NCBI RefSeq assembly: GCF_030372765.1
Contig: NZ_JAUCMW010000019.1
Span: 38,953-102,952 of the forward strand
Length of the DNA: 64,000 nucleotides
Origin: Labilibaculum sp. K2S
GTDB taxonomy: Bacteria > Bacteroidota > Bacteroidia > Bacteroidales > Marinifilaceae
Direction: 5' to 3'
The notes beneath the pieces are model-generated. The model made no database searches, was not told where the DNA came from, and saw only the letters and a program-made list of their open reading frames with translations. The position numbers and the translations under genes are program-made. This document shows, piece by piece, positions 10,101 through 16,900 of the stretch. How positions within the stretch are numbered: the stretch's first letter is position 1; every line of letters begins with the position of its first letter.

Positions 10101-11726
10101 GTATTTCACAAACGAAAAAGAATACACATTCTGCACATAGGTGCCGCAGCATTACTTCAGGCGCAATTGCCAAATCCATTATGGATGAAAGGAATTGTTG
10201 GTGGTCGCTATAGTGTTTTGGGTGGTTTGGTAAAAGGCCGTTGTAAATTCGAAGTGGAAATTGGCAATAAATGCGAATTGGTGGGAGGAAGTGTATTGGA
10301 CGAACTGGAAGTGATTTCGGATGTTACGCCTCAAAACGGAAGAGCTGAAGTTGATGTTTTTACCGCTTTTCAAACTGTTTTTAATCTGGAGATTGAAAAG
10401 CCGTTCGAAATGGTCGATTTGGATGAGATTGAAAAAACTTTCCGTGTTAAACTGGATGAAATGAGTTTAACGGCTGATGGAAAATCAATAGAAGGGGAAA
10501 TAGAATGGAATGAAAATAAGGATGTGGCTATTTTTAATTCGTTGGACATATTGCCTCCTGAATCGAAAATTGATTACAAGGTAAAGGTGAGTTTTGAAGA
10601 GAAAATTGGTGGTGTGTGGAAAAAAATGAAAGGTCAGACTCAGGAAGAGAAGGGTAGCTTTACAACCGGAGTGGCTCCTGATTATATTCCCGCTCGTAAT
10701 ATTGCCTACTCTTACCCGGTATCGAACCAATTCAATTTCTTTAAAGATGAATATGCTTTGGGATACATTAAACTCAGAAAGGGACAACCTTATTTATTTG
10801 AGCCGGACGATAAATGGGATCAGAAAATGAGAATGACCCGAAAAGATGGAAGCGCACTGCTGGGCGATATTTCTTATACCGACCGAACTGTAAATTTTGA
10901 AATACCAAAGGGATTAACTACCAACTCTGTTTACAAACAGGAACTGGTAAACATTCCAAAATTTAGCGCCGGTAAAATGGATGCTAATGTTGTAGTAAAG
11001 AAAAGCGGAAATGAGGATGCGACTGTAAATAATAAAAAAGCCAAAGAAGGCTCAAGTATTACTACTGTAGAGGAGAAACAGGTGTACGAGAATTATTTTA
11101 GAAGCAGTAACTACGATACTTTTAAAGAGAAATACAAGAAAATACAATTCGGACAAAGTTGGGAATGGCCTGTGTATACAGGTGTTTATCAGGCAAACGT
11201 AATGTTTAATTCGCCCGAGGTGTTTGGTAAGAATGAACTGAACGGAGGTGATGATTACGATCCATTGATACAATTTGAGGCACAACAAAACAACCGTTGG
11301 TTTAAAAATGGCTTGAATCCATTGATGTATGGCGAATATCCTTTGGCCGGAAAATACAGCTTAGAGTGGAGAAAAGCCAGTGTTTTGGGAACGCCTCCGG
11401 TTTTTGCCGTGGGAATCTCTCAGGACATTACCAACCCTTTAATTACCGAAACCAATTATACAGGAGAAGATCCTCAGGTGCGAACACAGTATTTTAACCT
11501 GAATTACAATATTGCTGCCGTAGCCTACGGCGATTTTAAAGAATTTAGAAGTAAGATAGCTAAGGTATCGCTAACACCACAAAAAGAGAACTTGAGTAAT
11601 CTATTGAACAGTCACTTCCCATTTCAAACAGGTGGAAAGTACGACGTGATTATTCGTTATGTGTTGCCTGGGATTAATAAGGTAACCTATTCGAATAAAT
11701 TGGTGGTGCCTTATTTAATGGACTAA
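7176..11726 (+). CDS. Giant exported beta-rich protein of unknown function, 1516 aa
   Basis: The N-terminus carries a signal peptide. ATG 7176 gives a 26-residue n-region; ATG 7233 (MRQSLRNLMLLILLVSVFKV) gives a compact signal and is an equally good start. A short helical segment (about 60-110, 'KRMEKLIATAKKIRTESRK') is followed by about 1000 residues of Gly-rich beta structure. Examples are 'GGVYNRMSHSGTALGAGS', 'ADGMFTLPSGVPVFPG', 'GNLNFLIFYGYFNAGAGF' and 'GWYANGQAYAYLDGEIGIQ'. From about residue 1080 there are Ig-like modules. I see no nuclease, protease or glycosidase motif and no recognisable type A or B sorting domain at the C-terminus. It is the third gene of the barrel unit. From memory, large proteins of this style occur beside the carrier-domain proteins found here at 13955, but this needs a search. 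A structural or surface-assembly role is inferred. Confidence 0.75.
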   Translation: MKFDSIGNKLVRDGIYRATMRQSLRNLMLLILLVSVFKVGFSANHFAVENDIDEIKLFQEDSVQSQGASMAASLLNPKDVKRMEKLIATAKKIRTESRKLQDLINSSKSFDLPLGKDQSMGVGGVTICIDSVFLTPKGGELCASALIDVPLAKRQLGFAGSRIGFNRGGFTGDARLMLIGNQSFALNKNMNLVFVGENKKTFVDWDCNGYRGMGLQGMVEFSRDVLLPADTINTTKVSAAFETSITTFSDFIVDVSLDPFQVKGLTDFKFKVSNAVFDFSDTRNSSGMVFPKGYQSTSMPELNSPLWQGFYLKDLNVEIPSQYRKKNQENNITLFLQSAVIDEMGFTGEFGGTNLIPLEEGDMSGWAYSLDTLGVGLKYNKLQKAWFNGDILIPIAGDTDHLGYYGLIQPDDKYYVKATVKEDMDFPLFKSEVKLAPSSYLEVDVEDHRFHPKAVLHGSMVPKTNLLHVGDISFEGLMVTTREPFLDADRFSLGRENAPKKLGFLPIQLNRITLTKRKTNEYGLGLDMTVNVSSSFSGIAEAIILAEKDPERIKFKYAGLDIGKLGIEVNQGSYQLKGFAQWYKNDPLYGSGFKGMVDAKFTPGIALQASALFGSVEGYRYWYADGMFTLPSGVPVFPGLSIYSFGGGVYNRMSHSGTALGAGSIGATPSGIVYVPNKKAGLGLKARADLASPDKAAVTVETIFEMSFNSNGGLNYISFEGNGKFLSPLNIPGADAMQASCMKLSKSLDKGLNNLVDVVNIPGLKGQSDVQTQMFGSESEIAGKSVVAAKAKVSYDFPNKSLHGTFDLFMNVPGGVIQGVGSNGRAGWAELHVDPKDWYFYMGTPEDRVGIKLMRILKTGSYFMVGTKILGSPPPPDEVADILGADDLDYMRDFNALGTGKGFAFGSNVSISTGNLNFLIFYGYFNAGAGFDIMLKNYGNEVRCKGSGKSPGIDGWYANGQAYAYLDGEIGIQVKVFHKRKRIHILHIGAAALLQAQLPNPLWMKGIVGGRYSVLGGLVKGRCKFEVEIGNKCELVGGSVLDELEVISDVTPQNGRAEVDVFTAFQTVFNLEIEKPFEMVDLDEIEKTFRVKLDEMSLTADGKSIEGEIEWNENKDVAIFNSLDILPPESKIDYKVKVSFEEKIGGVWKKMKGQTQEEKGSFTTGVAPDYIPARNIAYSYPVSNQFNFFKDEYALGYIKLRKGQPYLFEPDDKWDQKMRMTRKDGSALLGDISYTDRTVNFEIPKGLTTNSVYKQELVNIPKFSAGKMDANVVVKKSGNEDATVNNKKAKEGSSITTVEEKQVYENYFRSSNYDTFKEKYKKIQFGQSWEWPVYTGVYQANVMFNSPEVFGKNELNGGDDYDPLIQFEAQQNNRWFKNGLNPLMYGEYPLAGKYSLEWRKASVLGTPPVFAVGISQDITNPLITETNYTGEDPQVRTQYFNLNYNIAAVAYGDFKEFRSKIAKVSLTPQKENLSNLLNSHFPFQTGGKYDVIIRYVLPGINKVTYSNKLVVPYLMD

Positions 11727-11774
11727 AGAAGATATGAATTATGAGTTATGAATTTGTTTGAATATACCCCGCTT

Positions 11775-12002
11775 CCGCACGATTGTATCGTGTGGGAAGT
11801 AATGGCTGTAACCCCAAACCCCTAGGGGCTTAAGGGTTCAAGTTTGGAAGAAGGAGAGTCCAAAAAGGAATATTTTGTATCGGATTGTTATGTTGAGCGA
11901 AGTCGAAACATCTGTTTTTCAAAGTGAAAGATTCTTCGACAAGCTCAGAATGACAATAGAACGATACTTTTTGGACACTCTTTAGGGGTAAAAAAGATGA
12001 GG
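11775..12002. repeat. Long direct repeat A, copy 1
   Basis: This block matches 13658-13898 almost base for base. It has a REP-like palindrome (11775-11795), the segment 'aagtaatggctgt', a C/G-run 'ccccaaacccct', then the MITE-like hairpin, and ends 'tttaggggta'. The two copies bracket the 245-residue gene at 12808. It is non-coding. Confidence 0.85.
11854..11981. mobile_element. MITE-like hairpin element, copy 1
   Basis: The ends are imperfect inverted repeats: 'gagagtccaaaaag' on the left and 'ctttttggacactct' on the right. The 128-bp interior contains the familiar Bacteroidota intergenic sequence 'atgttgagcgaagtcgaaac' and 'gacaagctcagaatgaca', itself an imperfect inverted repeat. It has no coding capacity. 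A second copy lies at 13739. Calling it a MITE is an inference from size, terminal inverted repeats and copy number; no target-site duplication was established. Confidence 0.55.
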
Positions 12003-12020
12003 GGTAGTGGAGTGTAGAAT

Positions 12021-12041
12021 CCACACGATGCAATCGTGCGG
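12021..12041. repeat. REP-like palindrome, inverted copy
   Basis: 'ccacacgatgcaatcgtgcgg' is the reverse complement of the palindrome at 11775-11795. The two form an opposed pair about 225 bp apart, enclosing the MITE-like hairpin, as in BIME-type paired REP arrangements. Confidence 0.75.
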
Positions 12042-12105
12042 GAGCGAGGTGCAAGATTGGAAAAAGTCCCCTTTAGGGGATTTAGGGGTAGGGAATTGGA
12101 ACGAA

Positions 12106-12193
12106 GTGGAAATCGGCGAAGTCCATTTAGGGACAGTGGAAATCGGCGAAGTCCATTTAGGGACAGAGGAAATCGGCGAAGTCCATTTAGGGG
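12106..12193. repeat. 30-bp tandem repeat, three units
   Basis: The unit 'gtggaaatcggcgaagtcca' + 'tttagggaca' occurs at 12106, 12136 and 12166 (the last partial), with one or two substitutions. A single relative sits at about 20774. A short open frame across it (12007-12207) would encode repeated 'VEIGEVHLGT', but it starts inside the REP palindrome and is probably not a gene. Confidence 0.85.
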
Positions 12194-12807
12194 TTGAGAA
12201 GAAGTAGATAGTAAAAAATAAGCAACAGGTTAAAATGCCTGTAAAAGTTCTTTGACAAGTTTGAAAACACACACACAAGATACTCTTGTTCGGAATTGGA
12301 AAACCGGAAATGCAGGTAAATACAATGTTTTGAGTGGATCGATTTTGGAAAACCTGCCTGTTTATTGTGCAGACTCGTTTTATGGCTTAAAAAATCATCT
12401 TGATTGATGGGTAAGGCCATTTTCCGGCATAAAATTTCAAGTTGAATGCCTTGCAAAGTAATTTTTCAGGTGAAAAATTATTTTCATTGGTAGTCAGGCT
12501 GATTTTTCAGCTGAAAATTAGCCGAAGCCAATGTGTTGAATCGTTTTTTAAGTTGATTTTTTGATTCGATCGTCGTGTAAAATGATTTTCCAGTTGAAAA
12601 ATCGTTTCGATTGCCGAAAGAGGTCATTTTTCAAAAAAAGAAGTGATTCGGTACTGCTGAAAAACTAAAATAGAGAAGCTCGAATGTATTTGCTTCCAGT
12701 AGGATAATGCTTATTGCAATTGCTTTTAAAAACGGCAGGCTGAATTGTTCTGTTTCCTTTAAGGCAGAAGCGGTAAGTCAATAGTAACAATGCTAAAATA
12801 GAAGTAT
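12194..12807. other. Non-coding stretch with a cluster of TTTTTCA..TGAAAAA palindromes
   Basis: No convincing gene is present in these 600 bases. Three near-palindromes with the same core lie at 12461-12478 (atttttcaggtgaaaaat), 12502-12518 (atttttcagctgaaaat) and 12584-12603 (gattttccagttgaaaaatc), with half-sites near 12431 and 12624. They end about 170-200 bp upstream of the ATG at 12808, so they could be operator sites or small hairpins. The promoter of that gene is presumably also here. Confidence 0.5.
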
Positions 12808-13545
12808 ATGAATAAAGTTTCTTATTACTTATTTTCTCATAATGCCTTGTTCACCTTTATAAAGGATAGTATTGGCATTATAGAGGAATCGCCGGCAGAG
12901 GATTTGGGCTTAAAAGTCTTTTTAGACATGGTGAAAGCCCGGTTTCAGATTTACGAATCGGTGTTGCAGCACGATAAAGTAGATCCTTATACGGCAAAAT
13001 TAAATGCTGCCGATCACGAAAGAGATGATCGTTTTTTAGGTTTTAAAGGATATGTTTCGGTTTGCATGTACCGCAAACAGGAGGCCGTACAAATGGCTGC
13101 ACAAGAAATTAATCGTGTTATTCATCGCTATGGCGGCGATTTGTATCGTATGGCCAATGCCGAAGAATCGGCAGCGCTCGATAATTTAATTATGGATTTA
13201 AAAGCCGAGCCATACAAAACACACATTGCAAGCATTAAGGCCGATGAATGGTTTGCCGAAATGGAGGCAGATCAGCAGGCATACAAAGCTTTGGGACAGG
13301 AACAGGTGGTACAATCCAACAGCAGTTCGCATTCAGTAATTAATGCCCGAAAGCCATTGGTGAAAGCGTGCCGTTCGCTGTTTAGCATGATTGAATTGCA
13401 GCAAACAGCAAGCGAAAATCCTGCCATCAATATTTTAATTGATCAGCTAAACAATCACATTTCGAAAAGTGTTGCGAATGCACGTTTGTCGCACTCGCTT
13501 ACCGGAAATGAGACAGAAGCAGAAAAGGAAAAATTAGTAGAATAG
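12808..13545 (+). CDS. Helical cytoplasmic protein, DUF6261-like, 245 aa
   Basis: It has no signal peptide or membrane segment. The protein is all-helical, with conserved-looking elements 'SVLQHDKVDPYTAKLNAADH', 'RDDRFLGFKGYVSVCMYR' and 'NILIDQLNNHISKSVANARL'. From memory the pattern 'D..RD..F.G.......' near residue 75 and the repeated four-helix look fit the Bacteroidota family DUF6261, which has no known function; I could not check this. The gene is solitary and lies between two copies of long direct repeat A. That suggests it belongs to a mobile or repeat-duplicated segment rather than to the neighbouring envelope operons. Confidence 0.75.
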   Translation: MNKVSYYLFSHNALFTFIKDSIGIIEESPAEDLGLKVFLDMVKARFQIYESVLQHDKVDPYTAKLNAADHERDDRFLGFKGYVSVCMYRKQEAVQMAAQEINRVIHRYGGDLYRMANAEESAALDNLIMDLKAEPYKTHIASIKADEWFAEMEADQQAYKALGQEQVVQSNSSSHSVINARKPLVKACRSLFSMIELQQTASENPAINILIDQLNNHISKSVANARLSHSLTGNETEAEKEKLVE

Positions 13546-13657
13546 ATTGCTCTGATTGAAGAACAGGAGTTTTGTGGTGTTTTTAAACTTGTAAAGAAAG
13601 TAAGACTGTTAGGAGTTATGAGCTATTAATTATGAATTAAAAATGAGGATCCCGCTC

Positions 13658-13898
13658 CCGCACGATTGCATCGTGTGGCAAGTAATGGCTGTTACCCCAA
13701 ACCCCTAAAGGGGCTTATTGGTGCGGTTTGGGAAGAAGGAGAGTCCAAAAAGGAATATTTTGTATCGGATTGTCATGTTGAGCGAAGTCGAAACATCTGT
13801 TTTTCAAAGTGAAAGATTCTTCGTCCCGATTCATCGGGATCAGAATGACAATAGAACGATACTTTTTGGACACTCTTTAGGGGTAGAGAAAATGAGGT
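13658..13898. repeat. Long direct repeat A, copy 2
   Basis: This is the second copy of the block at 11775-12002. It begins with the palindrome 'ccgcacgattgcatcgtgtgg' (13658-13678) and ends shortly before the toxin gene. Apart from a replacement in the middle of the hairpin ('tcccgattcatcgggatc' for 'acaagctc'), the copies are nearly the same. The reverse REP copy that follows copy 1 is missing here. This repeat fills most of the 400-bp gap between 13545 and 13955. Confidence 0.85.
13739..13876. mobile_element. MITE-like hairpin element, copy 2
   Basis: It shows the same terminal inverted repeats as copy 1 (gagagtccaaaaag ... ctttttggacactct). The interior contains 'catgttgagcgaagtcgaaa' and 'cagaatgacaatagaacgat'. 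It ends 78 bp before the ATG of the 1369-residue gene, so it may carry part of that gene's promoter region. Confidence 0.55.
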
Positions 13899-13954
13899 GG
13901 AGCGGAGAAGGAAAAAGGAATAAAAAAAAATGATCAGAAATTATTGATTGAACG

Positions 13955-16900
13955 ATGAATAAACAAATACCACGGAACATTGTTTCCATTCTCTTATTAG
14001 TATTTGCACTGCTGTTAACGGCAGGTACAAGTAATGCGCAGCAGTATCCGGTACAGTGCAATGTTCAGCTTATTCCGCCCTATTCGGTACATTTGGCCGA
14101 TTATTATCAAGGGGGCAATCAAAAGTTACTGGTCAATCTTACGTTAAAAGATTTAAATCACGCCGATCTTTCGGTACGATTACGCATCAGCATCGAAGGA
14201 CAGGGAATTAAACTGATTACCAAAGACGATTTTATTCCCAAAAATCCAGTTCTGCTTCAGGCAGGTACACCCGAGCTGTTGTACGGCGATCGTTTGGAAG
14301 AGTATTTGGTGCCCGAACACATGAATTTTTCGGGAATCACCAAAAAGCAGTTCCTGAAAACCGGACGATTGCCCGAAGGCGTTTACAAGTTTACGGTAGA
14401 AATATTTGAAGCCCGCCGACAGGAAAAAGTATCGAACACAGCCACCAGCATGGCGTGGATGCTCTTAAACGAACCACCGGTAATTACTGCTCCAGCCAAT
14501 AACAAACTGCTGAAGGCTACCGATCCGGCCTCTATCTTTTTCAATTGGCTGCCAAGGCACATGAATTCACAAAATGCCTTGTCGGATGTAGAGTACGAAT
14601 TTACAATGGTGGAAATCTGGCCGGTAAATCAGTCGGCCGAAGAGGCAATTCGCTCCAAAGAACCATTGCTGAAAACCGTCTTTCGCAACACATCTTTTGT
14701 TTACGATGCACAATACCCCATGCTGGTGCCGGGACGCCAATATGCCTGCCGGGTACGAGCCTTTAGCAACCAGCAAAAAGAGATGTTTAAAAACGAAGGG
14801 TATTCGCCCGTGGTAAGCTTCGTGTTTGGCGAAGAATGCAAGCCGCCTTTACTTGTTGATGTAGATCCGGCCCTGGGCGGATCGGCGCAGCTGAGTATTG
14901 TACCCCAAAGCAATCACAGCTCGTTTACCGTGCAAATTCGCGATGTTGCAGGCGACAAGTGGTACTCCCAGCAGTCGAATCAGCCCGATTTTGAGCTGAA
15001 GCAGCTAAAACCGGGAGCTACCTACCAGTACAAAGTACAGGCGCAATGCGAAACCCTCGAAAGTGAGTTTACCCCAATCAGTCAGTTTAGCCTTTCGAAA
15101 GAACAGGCCGAGGTAGAATGCGGACAAAGTGCATCTATTCCTGAAATAGACGGCAGTCCGGCATTGAATCAGCTTACTGCGGGAGATGTAATTAATGCCG
15201 GTGGTTTTAAGGTAACCGTGAAACAGGCAAGTGGCAGCAGAGGTACATTTACCGGAAGCGGTGTGGTGCGCATTGGCATGTTGGGCAATATTGAACTGCG
15301 AACCGTTTTCGATAATATTAAGGTAAATGAAAGCTACCAGCTAACCGCCGGAGAAATACGCGTAGTTGGCTCGGATATTTACGCTCTGGGCAGTGACATA
15401 CGCGACCAGGCCGACGATTTTTTCAACAACGATATTTGGGACAGTGTTGATGATGCCATTGCAGATGCCGAAAGTATTGTGGATGAAATCAGCAATCTGC
15501 AAACAGACATGGGCAATAACAGCCTGAATAATGAATTGGAAAAAGCCAAAAGAACCATCGAAAAAGGGCGCGATCAGTTGGCTGTAGGGAATCAGGAAGG
15601 AGCTCAATTAGTAAAAGAGGGTGCCGATAAGGTGGCACAAATTCTCGATCAGGTAAACAGCGGCGATTTTCAGATTACCGCCAACGGCATTTTCTTTTTG
15701 GCTCACGACAATCAAAACTATGGTTTCGACAGCCACGAAGAAGGCTTAACGGAAGAGGAAAAAAAAGCTTATCTGCCTTACTACCAAAGCCTGCAGTTGG
15801 GCGATACCACCAAACAGTACTACCTAAAAGCATGGAAAAGCATTGGCAGCAATGGCAACGATGTGGTGAAAGTAGAAATGCAGCTAAGCAATGGCATGAA
15901 GGCCGATACCGTTCATTTTATGAATGCAATGGGAGCCGAAATTGCGCCGCAAAAACAGGGTGATGCTTTTAGCTTGAACCTGCGGGGCAGCTTTCACGAA
16001 GATGTGCAGCAAATTACTGCCTATTACAATGTAAAAAACGACAGCACCAAAAACACGAAGAAAGTACTCTTAGGCGCACTGAACGTAATCAGTTACGATC
16101 AAATAGAAAAGAATCTGGTTCTGGTGCCGGTTAATGGAAACGCTACAAGCATACCACGGGCACAGCTCGAAACCTACTTGAACGATACTTACAGCCCCGC
16201 CAATGTGCGATGGACAGTGAGCCAGCATGCCGGTGTACAAGTTGAGTACAGCAACGACATGAACCAGGGCTTAGACGATGGCGAATCGAAAATGCTGAGC
16301 AATTACACCAAGGAAATGAACAAGGTGATTAAGGCCTTGAAACGTTCTGGTGATTACGACCAACATAAAACCTACGTATTTTTGGTTGATAAAGCCCAAA
16401 CTGCCAGCAAAGCGGGTTTTATGCCTAAAAAGAGGCCTTGGGGTTTTGTGTTTACCAATATTCATTACAACAACAGCAAGGCATTGTGCCGAACCATTTC
16501 TCACGAGCTAGCTCACGGCGAATTCCGCCTAAGTCACCCTTTTCAGGACTTTCCTTCCGTTCCCGAAAACTCTACCCAAAACCTAATGGACTACGCCGAC
16601 GGCCAACAGTTGCGCAAATACCAATGGGACGACATTCACAACCTAAGGGATGTGGAGTTGTATGGGCAGGATGAAGAGGGGAATGCGAGTATGGATATGA
16701 ATATGACAGCTGAAAATATAAAGAATTTATTGGATTTAATTAGAGATGATAATGTAAATAAAAAAACACATTCCAATTTGAATATATACTCCTTTTCTAA
16801 GGGAAAGGTAAAGAATATGTCTCTATCTAAAGATTTTATTTTGGATTATTTTGAAGTTGAAGTAGGTAGTGGGAGGCAATTAAGTGACCAAGATCCGATA

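Noticed and set aside
12007..12207. 66-residue frame with repeated VEIGEVHLGT
   Set aside because: It starts inside the REP-like palindrome and consists mostly of a tandem DNA repeat, with no ribosome site. More likely a by-product of the repeat than a gene.
11982..12456. Minus-strand frames of 98 and 89 residues over the tandem repeat
   Set aside because: Their translations (for example repeated 'VPKWTSPIS') are the antisense reading of the same 30-bp repeat.
13718..13933. 71-residue plus-strand frame before the toxin gene
   Set aside because: It is entirely within long repeat A and the MITE-like hairpin, and is not conserved as a frame in copy 1.
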